Part shown: positions 15,853 through 26,389 of the stretch, one piece after another
Layout: each line of letters opens with the position of its first letter
Numbering within the stretch: position 1 is the first letter of the stretch
Assembly (NCBI GenBank): GCA_002887195.1
Contig: PJAB01000392.1
Location: forward strand, 1 to 27,817
DNA: 27,817 nt
Origin: Chrysochromulina parva
Taxonomy: Eukaryota; Haptophyta; Prymnesiales; Chrysochromulinaceae
Direction: 5' to 3'
Made by a program: the position numbers and the translations under genes
The notes under the pieces: generated by a model
Databases searched by the model: none
Told to the model about the DNA's origin: nothing
The model's input: only the letters and a program-made list of their open reading frames with translations

Positions 15853-18207
15853 ATGTCCTACGCGTTCGAGACCACGTATCGTGATCCGCTCCTCGAGCAT
15901 GCCGAGGAGCGCGTGGCAGCTGCAGCTCTTAAGCGCTGGAAGGCACTCGCGGCTGCCGCCGGCTTGATTGCTGTCGGCGCGCTGCTGGCGACCATCAATG
16001 TCGTGCAGGAGCGTAGCGCGCTGCAGGCCCAGCTTGCGGCCATGAGCGAGCGCACCTTGCTCGCTGACCCTCGCACCTCGCACCAATTGGTGAGTCCCGC
16101 CATGAACCTTCGGAAGTGGACCGCCGAAGAGGAAGGCGACGACGAGTGCACCGCTGCGGGCAAAGACGTCTGGGACAACCCCAAAGGCAAGAGTCTGCCA
16201 TGTTGCAAGGGCCTCGATATCGTCCCCAAGACATGCCGCGGCACTGACACGTGCAACTACTGCCAGGACCTCTCCACGTGCACCTCCGCTGGTAGAGACG
16301 TGTTCGATAACCCGACGGGCCACGGGCTGCCTTGCTGCAAGGACCTTGTGGAGACGCCTACGAGGTGCCGCGGCGGGGAGGTCTGCAACTTCTGCCAGGA
16401 CGTCTCCCAATGCACCCAGGTGGGGAAAGACATCTACGAGAATCCGTCGGGCGGCAAACTGCCGTGCTGCACGGGACTCGTGGAAAGCACTGACAAGTGC
16501 CGCGGCACGGACACGTGCCACTATTGTGTCTGGGACGTGCGCACGATCGGGCCGCGCCAGGAGTACCCGCCGGCCAAGATCTCCATCGACCCCGCGACTC
16601 CCAAGGAGGCGGTCGACAAGCACAAGGCCGAGGGTATGTCCCTGATCTGGTCGGATGAGTTCAAGGATTTGTACCGCACCAAGTCGATGTGGGTCTTTGA
16701 GGACATTCCATACGGTGTGCCTGGCAACACGGGCGATGTGAACATCGTCTCCGTGTACTCTTCCGACACGATCTCACTCATTGAGGGCGGTGGGCTGCGC
16801 CTCTCGGCCTACATGGCCCCGGAGGATGAGGTCAACTTTATGAAGGGCTGGAACGGCACGTGGAACACCAACTGGGGCTCGGACGTCTCGCTATGGGGGT
16901 GGCACGCGCCAAAGGTGACGAGTCGACTCAACGGGCGCTTCCAGTACGGCCTGATCGAGACGCGCATCAAGTCCCCCAAGGGGTACGGCCCGTGGCCGGC
17001 CGCGTGGCTCAACGGTTGCTACGGCTTCGTCTCGGAGGGGACGCTCGAGTTTCTGCTGCAGGACGATTACCCTTTCCTGTGTGGCCAGTACTGGCCGCCC
17101 GAGCTCGATTTCTTTGAGCACTTCTCGCCGGAGCACACATGGTACTGGCGCCCGAACTCGATGTCGCTCCACTCGCCCAACCAGTACGTCGGCCTCGGCA
17201 AGGCGTTCACGCAGCAGGGCGGCTACTGCCCGACGACCCTCGCACCTCCCGGCGAGGCGTGGTGCTTCGGCGTCTCCGGCGCGGGCCAATTCCTCGAGGA
17301 CCCGACCGAGAAGTACATGAATTTCGCGATGAGGTGGGACCCCGACGGCGTCGATTACTACATGAATGACGTGTTCATGCACCGCTTCACGACGGATCAT
17401 TTGGTCATGTACCTCTCGGGCCAGAACCGGCCGATCGTGATCCCTGAGATGCCGATGTTCATGACGTTCAACATCGCGCTCGTGCGCAAGGGCATGGACC
17501 TCTCGCACGGCGGCGAGGGGCTCACCGACAAGGCGAACTACGACCGGACCACGGGCAAGTGGAAGCCCATGCAGATGGACATCGAGTACTTCCGAGTGTA
17601 CCAGGATGATTCGCAGGGCGAGACGCGTGGCCTCAACCCGCCCATCACCTACCAGACGCGCCGCAAGCTCCTCGCCAACCGTGTCACGTGCAACCTTGTG
17701 CCCGAGCTGCGATGCATGGTCAAGAACTCCGGCAGCGAGGCCAACTCGATTGCCCTCGCCAACAAGGCATGCAGCCAGCTCAAGTCGCTTGGCGATGACT
17801 ACTGCGACCACATCCCGAAGCTCTGCGCGCTCAACAACGCGGGCAACCCGGACGGCGCTTACGGCATGTCGAACGTCACGATCGCGCAGTTCGCCAACCA
17901 GCGGCTCTCGCTCTTCTACGGCCAGTGCTGCGTGGAGGAGGACAAGCATTGCGTCGACGATGTCAAGGGCGGGTGCTCAGCATCGGACAAGCCCACGTGC
18001 CGCGACACGCCCACCACTAAGATGCCCCAGTGGCTGCTCGACTCCGAGTACTTCCAGGACCCGAAGCTCATGTACGCCAAGGAGGGCTACTCATCCGGCC
18101 TCGCGGGCACTAACCCGGCGGGCTGGAAAAACTATGGCATGGGCCTGCCGCGCGTGCACTTCGGGCCCCACGGCGAAGCCCCACCCTCCCCGGCACGGCG
18201 TCACTAG
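15853..18207 (+). CDS. Signal-anchored GH16 beta-glucanase-like enzyme with three Cys repeats
   Basis: Intronless 784-residue frame from ATG 15853 to TAG 18205-18207. Residues ~31-51 (ALAAAAGLIAVGALLATINV) form a type II signal anchor, so the rest is lumenal or extracellular. Three tandem 44-residue cysteine modules begin at Cys99, Cys143 and Cys187; each has the pattern C..(A/V)G(K/R)D(V/I)..NP.G..LPCC..L......CRG...C.(Y/F)C. Residues ~245-600 are a GH16 domain: LIWSDEF, then RFQYGLIETRIKSPKGYGPW, PAAWL and the active site ELDFFE, i.e. ExDxxE with Glu417 nucleophile, Asp419 and Glu422 acid/base. All three are kept, so it is probably active on beta-1,3- or mixed-linked glucans such as chrysolaminarin or wall glucan, either as hydrolase or transglycosylase. 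It is not the SKN1/KRE6 Pfam type as far as I can tell. The Cys-rich C-terminal ~150 residues are unrecognised. There is no ER retention signal. Confidence 0.88.
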   Translation: MSYAFETTYRDPLLEHAEERVAAAALKRWKALAAAAGLIAVGALLATINVVQERSALQAQLAAMSERTLLADPRTSHQLVSPAMNLRKWTAEEEGDDECTAAGKDVWDNPKGKSLPCCKGLDIVPKTCRGTDTCNYCQDLSTCTSAGRDVFDNPTGHGLPCCKDLVETPTRCRGGEVCNFCQDVSQCTQVGKDIYENPSGGKLPCCTGLVESTDKCRGTDTCHYCVWDVRTIGPRQEYPPAKISIDPATPKEAVDKHKAEGMSLIWSDEFKDLYRTKSMWVFEDIPYGVPGNTGDVNIVSVYSSDTISLIEGGGLRLSAYMAPEDEVNFMKGWNGTWNTNWGSDVSLWGWHAPKVTSRLNGRFQYGLIETRIKSPKGYGPWPAAWLNGCYGFVSEGTLEFLLQDDYPFLCGQYWPPELDFFEHFSPEHTWYWRPNSMSLHSPNQYVGLGKAFTQQGGYCPTTLAPPGEAWCFGVSGAGQFLEDPTEKYMNFAMRWDPDGVDYYMNDVFMHRFTTDHLVMYLSGQNRPIVIPEMPMFMTFNIALVRKGMDLSHGGEGLTDKANYDRTTGKWKPMQMDIEYFRVYQDDSQGETRGLNPPITYQTRRKLLANRVTCNLVPELRCMVKNSGSEANSIALANKACSQLKSLGDDYCDHIPKLCALNNAGNPDGAYGMSNVTIAQFANQRLSLFYGQCCVEEDKHCVDDVKGGCSASDKPTCRDTPTTKMPQWLLDSEYFQDPKLMYAKEGYSSGLAGTNPAGWKNYGMGLPRVHFGPHGEAPPSPARRH

Positions 18208-18778
18208 ACCGCGGCTCGTGAGGCATGCGCATGATTACGAGGTATCCGCTCGTCGAGGCATCGGATGTGAACGGGTGAGCGTGTCGAGGACAGGCCTGGC
18301 GGACGCTTTTCCAATGGCGTGGTGCGCAGGGGAGCGGCGGGGCCCATGGTGGATGGACTGCAAGGTTACACTCAGGGCGCAGGCGGCATCACAGCATAAG
18401 TATAACAGTTCTCATCGTTGACGACGGAATGATGAAAGACGGGAGCCTGCCACAGGTCGGGCATGAACCAGTACTGTGCTGCCTCGCCTATTGCAGGAGC
18501 TCTGTCAGGTTGAACGGCATGTGGAGGTAAATATTGAGGGCGCACAACTCTCCGAATGTAGTGGTCATAAACGCACTAACTCTCCGTATGTGTAGAGAGT
18601 CTAGAGAGTGCTAACACTTCGACGGATCTCTGTCGCGTGTCCGCGGAGCGAGCGGCCAGCGTTGATAACGCGTTGAAAGCTCAGACGCACCTCGCCCAGC
18701 CACCTGACGTTGGACGTACGGACCGGCCGCTCACAGAAACCGCGCGTGAATTCACAGCCAAGGTGCACGAACGAAGCG
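18208..18778. other. Intergenic region between GH16 and SNF2-glycosylase genes
   Basis: 571 bases with no convincing gene. It must contain the GH16 3' end and the promoter of the downstream gene. A near-identical 15-base direct repeat (AACTCTCCGAATGTA at 18546, AACTCTCCGTATGTG at 18578) overlaps a small hairpin, ACTCTC-10 nt-GAGAGT (18579-18600). These could be transcription-end or regulatory signals, but nothing shows which. Confidence 0.5.
18579..18600. repeat. Small hairpin ACTCTC/GAGAGT
   Basis: Perfect six-base arms around a ten-base loop, next to a second GAGAG (TCTAGAGAGTG) immediately downstream that could pair instead. It overlaps the second copy of the AACTCTCCG direct repeat. The stem is weak, so its function is uncertain. 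Confidence 0.35.
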
Positions 18779-21700
18779 ATGGATCTGATCGGGAGGCGCG
18801 TGGAGGTGCAGTTCCTCGGCGACCACGGCGAGCCGTGGTTTGCCGGCACCATCACGCGCTATTACCATTCATCGGGAATGCATGCAATCAGCTTCGACGA
18901 TGGTGACAAGAAGCGCCTGTTTGTGGACCGAGACTTGGCGGATGGTATCATGCGCTGGATCACACAAGATTCAACCACTGCAGTGAAATCAGAGGCAGAC
19001 TCAAAAACAGTGGCAGAGGTCTCTGTGGCCTCAGTCGAGCCCTCGAAGCCAGTACGCAACAAGCGACCAGTGGACCGCTTCACGTCTCCCGCGGCAGGAG
19101 ACGACAAGCCGCCGAAGCGTAAGGCTGGATCGAATGGCGCCCGTGTTTCCTTCGGGCGGCGCGAAGGTAAACGAAAGGCCGAGGATGTGGTAGACATCGA
19201 GGACGATGACGACGAGGTACTCTTGGCTGAGGAGGAGGAGGAGGAGGAGGTGGTGGTGGTGGAGGTGGACGACGACGACGACGCGGACGAAGCGGTTCAG
19301 GGCGACAAACTGGAGGAGGAAGAAGAGGAGGAGGCTGCCAGGTCAAAGCCTCAGCGACGAGGAAAGGCTGCTGCCTCTCCTGTGCTGACCACGTCGGGTC
19401 ACAGGAATGCAGGGTGTGAAGTCGCCGCTTCATCATCGCCCCGCGTTCGTGGCTCGAAGCCCAAGAGCGGCGGGAGCGGCGGTTGGAAGGCAGCGGGGGC
19501 GCGGTGTTTTGGCTCCCGGAGCATTGCAGCTTGTGGCTTGCCCGAGGGCGCGCTCGCAGTCGGGCGTGGCGGCTTTGAGGTGCGGTGCCTCGACCGAGTG
19601 CACCCGCTGCTCTCATCCGAGCTGCTGCACAAGGCGCTCGCGCTCCTTGGTGATGGTCGCGAGAAGGAGGCAGCGAGCGTGCTGCGATTGGAGCCCGCGG
19701 ACTCGCCATGCGTGCGTGCCTTCTGCCGCGAACTTTGTGCGCGGCTGCACGTGCCGCCAACAGAGCGGCTTGGTGGAGGTTCGGTGCTCTCCGCCAGCGC
19801 GTGCGAGCGGCTGGAGAATGGCCTCCTCCGTCCGTCGGCCGGCTTGCCCGCCCGAGTGGTTGTAGTCCAGGCAGGTACAGGCGTGAGCCTTGAGCGCACT
19901 TCCGCCGGCCAGCCGCTGTGCCCATCAGACTTAGTCGATCGCGAGTTTGCCGACGGCGACGAGCTCAACGCGCTCCTGCCCGAACCACTTGTCACGTGCG
20001 CTCCTGCGCGTGCCTGCGCGCGTGCCCGCTGCCAATGATGCCCGAGCCGTGGGCCCTGAGCCCGGCAGGGCCCGAACTCCGTGGTTTTTCCTGCTCCACC
20101 CTCGCTGCTTGCCATCAGGTACGAGCTTGAGGCTGTTGCCGAGCCTCCTTTTGCATCATGGGACGCGATGCTGCAGCGCCTCCGAGCTACCAACCTGCTC
20201 CCCGCTCACGCTGGCCCGTCCAATGTCGGCGCGCGCAGAGCGGCGAGCGCTTACGTATGTATCATTGAGTGTGATGGGCCCAACGCGATGCCGACAGCCA
20301 GCCTCGCGGCGCTCACAGCCCTCAAGGTGGCGGCCATCAGCGACGCGCACGGCACTAGCCAAGGTCGTCGCGACGACGATGACACAGACGAGGCACGATG
20401 TGAGACGCGCTGGGCCATGCTTGAAGGGGTCTGTACGGGCGGGCGGGCGTCGGATAGATACGCCGACGCGGTGCTCCTCGGTGTGCCCTCATGGATCGTC
20501 GATGGCCCTGCCCCCGATACCGCCATGCCAGCGGCGGCGCCAAGGGAGGCGACCGGGGCAAGTCCCCCCGCGCGCGCCCTCGAAGATGAGCTCATCGCCC
20601 AGTGGCAGGACCGGCAATGGTGCCATGCCCACGCGGCGACAGTAGCCAACGCGTCCACGGCAAGCGGACCCCCGGAGGCAGAGGCGAGGACCTGCGACAA
20701 CGATCACGAAAGTGCAACCAGTGGTGGGGGACGTGTTGAGGTGGCTGCCGCCTCTTCCACACCGGGCGTGCTGTTACTGCCAGCCCTCGCCAGCGAGACC
20801 CGCGCCGTGAAGCAACCCGCATCGCTGCTGCAAAAGGCGATCCGACGACGAGCGGGCGCCCTGAGCTCGTCCTTGCCCGTGCTGGAGTCATGCATGGCGC
20901 TGCTGGCTCCTGCCGCGGCTGATGGCACGTCGAAGCCGGCACCGCGAGGTGGTACTGCCGCCATGCTCACCGCCGTTTGGGGCGGGATGCTCGCGGATTC
21001 GCAGCCCTTCGAGGCGCCCGAGGACGGCTCTGCGCTCGGAATCGAGCAGCTGCTAGCCCTCACGCTTGTGGCACGTGCTGATCCGTCGTGGGCGTTGCCA
21101 GCGCAACTGCGAAGCAAGGCGGTTGCGTCGGCGCTGCGCACGCAGGCGCGCGAGGCCAACCAATGGATCGGCTTCGTGCGAACAAAGCGCGACGAACAGC
21201 AAATCTTCGACCTCGAGCACGATGGCCAACTTGGCGCTCGCGTCCGCAACATGCTCCGCGCCTTGCACGCCTCGGCGCCATTCAGCTTCTGCTTCGGAGC
21301 GTGGGATCACTTCGAGGGCGATCGGGTGTCGGGCGCCGTGTGGGCGCATCTCAGCAGCGAGTATACGAGCTGGCTGCGTCCAGAGCGGCTGCGCTCGGAG
21401 CCTGTGCCAAACGAACGAGTGCTGCTTGATGCGTGGGTCGCGGGCCGCCCACCTGCACCAGTGGACGCACGAATGCAGAAGCTCGACGCTCAGACCCGGC
21501 TCGCCTCGTACGACCTGAACGTGAGTCCAAGTGCGCTGCTACTGCTGCAGGCGCTCTTGCCCTCCCCCCCCGACAGCCGGAAGCGCTCATCGCTACTGTC
21601 GCTCTCGCGCCACTTTAGGAAGCTCTCGTCCGAGGTCAATCCGCGCGACCAGCAGCGGCAGCTTCTCGCTCGCATCGAGATGCTTCGCACCTCAAATGCT

Positions 21701-24700
21701 GCGGCCATCGACAGTGCAGGGGGCAGCGGGCCCTCATCAATGGCGACTGTCAAGAGCACGGCGGAGGCCGAGGCCGAGGCCAAGGCGAGCAGGGCGTTCA
21801 CGTCAGATGTTGACCTCTTCGAGGGGCTGAGTCCCAAGGAGCGCGAGCTGCTCGAGCGCGTGCGTGTAGTGCAAGCCTATCTGCAGGGGTGCCCAGCATC
21901 CCCTTCCGTCCCAGCAAGCGTCGCCGAGTCGTCCGCAATCGCAGGCTGTGCTTTCGCAGAAGATGGGAAGAATGGGAAAACGTTGGTGGTGGCTTACTCA
22001 GCGGCGCGCGTGCGTGAGAGTGCAGGCGGAGAGCTGAGCGAGCACGATGGTCGGCGCGGCTTCCTCCTTGCCTTTGGTGCTGTCTTCGAGTTGCAGGTGA
22101 CGGGCGCCGCTGGTAAGGAGGAAATGGTGGGCGTGTTCTTTGGTGGCACCCCCGATGCTCCATTACTTGTCCAGCGCATCGGGCAGGCGCACGAGGAGGC
22201 CGCTGCAACGTCTGCAGGCACGAGCGGTGCGGTGGCAGTGCCGCAGCTGGGATACGTCACCAAGCGTGTGGCCGAGGACTTGAACGATTGGGAGCAAGAG
22301 AGGGCCAAGGCCGACGGAGTGCTCTACGATGCAGCGGTCAAGGCAGCAGCAGCCCACTGGAAAGGCGGCAAGCGGCGCGCGTTGGCAGTGCCGCCGCGCG
22401 GTTTGCAGTGGGAGCTCGGCGCTCCTCGAGGCAGCGAGGAGGCAGCAGAGGCGGAAGTGAGCCTCGCCGCAGACCTCGACGCCAAGACAGGCAAGTGGAG
22501 CTTCAGCATCGCCGGTAAACCGGTGCTGCCTCTCGATGCGCGCGCCGTGCTCTCGCCGTGCTCAGACCCATCCGAGGTGGTGCCGCTTGTCGAGGGCTCA
22601 CAGCGACAGTTGCTCATCAGACGCGCGCTCTATTCGTTTCCACACGAGAGGACGGAGGGCAACGAGCCATGGGCCAAGGCGGACGGTGGCGAGCTTGTCG
22701 CAACGCAGCTCGGGCTCGTGAACGAGCTCCATCTGTTTGAGCGTCTGCACGCGATGGCCGTAGCCAGCCGCAGCGCAGGGGCACGCGAGGGCCTTGTGTA
22801 CGAGTGGTCGGCCCTGGCTGCAAGTGGCGCAATCACATGCGGCACGTGGAGGGACGCACTGCTCGCGATCACCACCCGCGATGCCGACCACATCACTCTC
22901 GGCCCTGTGAGGGCCGATGGCTCCGGCACAGGCCGCGACATGACTGAAGGCGTGCTCTATCGCATCTTGCACGTGCTTGAGAGCCTCTATCCAGCCACGC
23001 TGCTCAAAGAGAGTGCGCTCAAGTGGCGCTTAATACCGCGTGGTGCCGCGTATCACCATCTGCTCCAGATGCTTGAGCAGCTCGGCAGGGGATCAGTTCT
23101 CCAGTCGAGGTCGCCCGACAGTCGTACAGCAGCCGCTGGTGCAGGCAGTAGCAACCAGCTGGTGTCTCCAGCCACTGCTGGCAAGAGCTCTGGTGCAGTT
23201 GCAGTGGGGCTCGAGCAGCACAGCGGCGAAGTGACAGCCGAGGCCACTACGGCCAGCGGCTCGAAGCGAGCGAAACGCAAGGCCGGGGTGGCGGCACAGT
23301 CGGCAGCGGCAGAAGCAGCGGCTGCTGAGGCGAGTCCCAGTCGTGTGCGTGGCGCTGATGATGCAAACGAGGCTCCCCGAATCCGCACCGGCTTTTCGGT
23401 GGGTGATGGATCAGCTGCCGCAAAGGAGGTGCTTGAGCTGCCGAAGATCGTTTCGAAGCTGTGGGATCACCAGAAACGATCGGTGGCCGCCATACTGGCT
23501 GGTCTAAGGGCCGGCAAGCTCGGATTCGCCGACGCCAGCACTGTGGGCGCCGGAAAAACGCTGACGGCGCTGGCAACTATAGTTGAGATCGCCTCCTTCC
23601 TCGAGACGAAGGACCAGCCACGGCATGGAGTTCTCGTGATGGTGCCGGAACCGAATCTGATCAAGGAGTGGCTGCTCGAATTGGCAAAGCATACGAGCGG
23701 CTTCCACGTGGTCGAGCAACGCGAAACTGGCGAGCTCTTCTCCAACACGTACGGCAAGAGCCACGCGCCCATCGACGCGAGCACGATCGTGCTCTCGTCG
23801 CTCGATCGTGTCGCGGCGCATCCTTTCATGCGCCAAACCTGCTGGGACTTTGTCGTCATCGACGAATGCCTGGCCGTCCAGAATGCGAATGCGAAGCGTT
23901 GCCCTTCTGCTTGGCGGCAGATTGAGGTCTCCACCTGTGGCGTTCTGATGCTCTCCGCGACATTTTTCAGAAGTAAGTTCTCATCCCTCTTCTACATGAT
24001 ACGCATGCTGCGCTCGCCACTGCCACGCACACTCGAGTTCTTGCCCGCGCTCATCCACGAGCACATTGTGTGCGAAGTACCCGAGACTGACCGGAGCTGG
24101 CATATGCACGGGGAGGCCGTGCCCCTCGAGGATGCTGACATGCAGCAGTACCGAGGCATAATCAATCGACACGAGCGCACGCGGCTCAACTACGGCGTCG
24201 CCAACGGTCTCGCACTCTTCGGCGAGCTGCGCAGCTTTCTGAGCGGCCCTGCCTGGGAGGCGCGGACCGGCTCGCACGCAGCCCACGCGACCACGTCGCC
24301 ACTTGGCGAGGCGTTTGCCCAGCAGGCGCTCAAGCTCTTGCAGCCTTCCAAGGAGCGACCATGGCGTTGCCGGCCTCTCATCTTTGCGAACACTGAGGAG
24401 GAGAAGACGCATCTGGTGGCGGTGCTGCGGGCGCATGGCATCGAGGCCACAACGTGGAAGGAGGTACAGCAAGCCCGGCTGCGGGGTGGCCAGGCTCCGA
24501 AGGGCAACAGCAGCAGGCTGGTCATCGTCGCGAACAAGCAGACAGAGGGTGAGGGATCTAACATGCAAGCCGACGCAGATGCGATCATCTGCCGGCCGAC
24601 GGCAGGCGACCGACTTGAGCAGATGAAGGGGCGGGTCGACCGGCCAGGCCAGACGACAAAGAGGCTCATCCTTGTCGTCATCTACGCGGCCAACACCGTC

Positions 24701-26389
24701 GAAGAAGCCGAATTCGCCAACATTCAGCTTGCAGGCAACTTTTTCAGGCAGTACATCGCGCCAATTGCCCGGCGCTACCGAGAATACAAAGATGCGGTGG
24801 ACCTAGAGGCGATCCGAGCCGCAGGCGGTGACAAGAGGCTCAAGAAAGGTGCGGTGCAAGAAGCATGGCACAAATGTCTCGAGATTACTTCCGGGAACCT
24901 CGCTGCAGCTCCTGCTGACGGGGATGACAGCGTGGGGGGCGGGGGCGTCGATGGTGATGGCTACGTAAATGGCAAGGGCGGCGTGAGTAGCACCGGCAAC
25001 GTCGATGACCACGACGATGCTACTGGCGATGACGGCGACTTGACCCTCGAGGAGCTTCTTGGCGAGGATGAGGATGGCGAGGAGCCCGCGCCCAGGCGCA
25101 TGAGCAGCTCTCAGCGCTCGCGTGGCGCTCGCGTTCCCATGAAGTTGAAGATGGGCGCGGAGGCGGAGGTGGGTGACGAGGAGGAGCACATCGAGTTCGT
25201 CCCAGTCAACACGACGAAGCGGAATCGGGGCGACCCGATGGCGGTGCGTGCTGCAAAGCAGGCGGCGCGCGAGGGCAAGGCAAGTGCCACGGTTCGCGAG
25301 TGGCTGCTCGCACCGCGCGAGAAAACGGCCCGCTCCAAGCCGCGAAAGGCCTTTGCCGAGTTCTCAGACACGACACCCCCATTGGTGCTCGATGGCCCGA
25401 CCATCGAAAAAGCCATCGCGCACCTGTCACAGTGCGATCCAAAGATCGAGAGCCTCATTGCGCGTGTGGGCAAGGAGGCGCTCTGCGACAACATCGGAGT
25501 GGTGCTGCCGCCCACGCGTGAGCGCTTCTTCGACAAGCTGCTCAAGGGGATCACCTTCTGCCAGATCTCGGTCAAGTCGGGCGAGACGATGCTGCGCAAG
25601 CTGGCCATCAAATGCGGCGTGCTGCTCGAGGCGAAGCCCGTCGCCGAGCGGCAGGCGAAGCTGCGAGCCATCCTCGGCGAATTGCGCAATAGCGGCGAAT
25701 GCGGGCCGACCCAATTGGCCGACGAGGCCGAGCTGCTCAAGGTGCTCCTCGAGGGCGACTTCCGCCGCTTCGTCTTCACCCCCCTCATGGTGGATGTGGT
25801 CGGCTCCGCTTGCAACAGCATGGGCCTGCCGCACCTCGCTGGCTCGGGCAGTGGCAACTTTGTGAAGGTGAAGGCGGGCCAAAATGACGACCCAGCCAAC
25901 TTCCGCGACGTGTGCCGGGCCCAAGAGGCCGACCCGAAGAATGCGAAGACAGCGTGCGGCTTCTCGGCTGGCACACCCGGCAAGGTGAACGGCAAAGCGC
26001 CATTCATCCTGCAGCTCGTCCGCAAGTTCAAGAATGGCGAGGTGCCCGACGTGGCAACGCTCTCAGATCGCGAGGCCGCCAAGATGCTGCGAGGTTTCCA
26101 GGGAGTTGGCGACTGGGTGGCGGGACGCGTCCTGATGGACTTCTTGCAGCGGGCCGATATCATGCTCTACGGCGACCTGACCATTCGAAACTACCTCAAC
26201 GACCTATACAACATCGACCACGTGTCGACTTCAGAGACGATGATTGAATCGGCGGCCGACTTCCCAGACACACCGCAAGTGCGCAACCTAATCGATGGCG
26301 TGGCCGAACGGCATGGATGGGCGCCATACCGCTCGATCATCTGCATCCTCATGTACTTTCTCCAGGAGGACAACCTCGTGCTTCTGTGA
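18779..26389 (+). CDS. Tudor-like / SNF2 helicase / AlkA-type HhH-GPD DNA glycosylase fusion
   Basis: Two exons (18779-19995, 20119-26389) give 2,495 residues. Residues 1-60 (DLIGRRVEVQFLGDHGEPWF then GTITRY...ISFDDGDKKR) are a Tudor/Agenet-like barrel. An Asp/Glu-rich, Lys-rich, NLS-like stretch (~100-220) follows. Residues ~230-1500 are largely unrecognised. Residues ~1515-1990 are an SNF2-family helicase: motif I VGAGKT (Lys1552), motif II VIDEC (Asp1654; DEC rather than DEAH) and motif VI QMKGRVDRPGQ (Gln1907). After a Gly/Asp linker, residues ~2190-2495 are a HhH-GPD DNA glycosylase: FDKLLKGITFCQISVKSG, a ~110-residue insert, the hairpin FQGVGDWVAG (~2398), the catalytic-Asp position YGDLTIRNYL (Asp2425) and WAPYRS (2473-2478). 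WxPYRS and the lack of a C-terminal four-Cys cluster point to the AlkA/MAG group, not EndoIII, MutY or DEMETER. It probably excises damaged or modified bases from chromatin after remodelling; the substrate is unknown. I chose ATG 18779, directly before the Tudor-like fold, over the in-frame ATG at 18710. Confidence 0.85.
19229..19282. repeat. GAG/GTG/GAC trinucleotide tract inside the SNF2-glycosylase gene
   Basis: Successive runs of GAG, GTG and GAC codons encode poly-Glu, poly-Val and poly-Asp in exon 1. A second GAG-rich run follows near 19312-19335. The tract is purine-rich on the plus strand and a likely site of length variation. The resulting acidic segment is typical of chromatin proteins that bind histones. 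Confidence 0.8.
19996..20118 (+). other. 123-base intron in the SNF2-glycosylase gene
   Basis: The first reading frame stops at 20036-20038, and the same frame reopens 43 bases later without an ATG. A phase-2 donor GTGCGC at 19996 and an acceptor after a pyrimidine-rich tract ending GCCATCAG (20118) remove the stop, giving ...LLPEPLVT|YELEAVAEPPF. Total exon length is then 7,488 bases, a multiple of three. No other phase-2 GT lies between the conserved text and the stop. Confidence 0.75.

Noticed and set aside
16891..17949. 352-residue minus-strand frame opposite the GH16 gene
   Set aside because: It is the antisense shadow of a strongly conserved GH16 domain and has a repetitive Val/Leu/Arg composition.
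15853..18207. SKN1/KRE6 beta-glucan synthesis protein
   Set aside because: The motif order (WSDEF, RIKSPKGYGPW, ELDFFE) fits ordinary GH16 laminarinase-like enzymes; I do not see the SKN1-specific pattern.
18710..20038. Independent 442-residue protein ending at 20038
   Set aside because: The downstream ORF is in the same frame without an ATG, and a phase-matched GT-AG intron joins them. The protein alone would be a Tudor-like module with an unrecognised tail.
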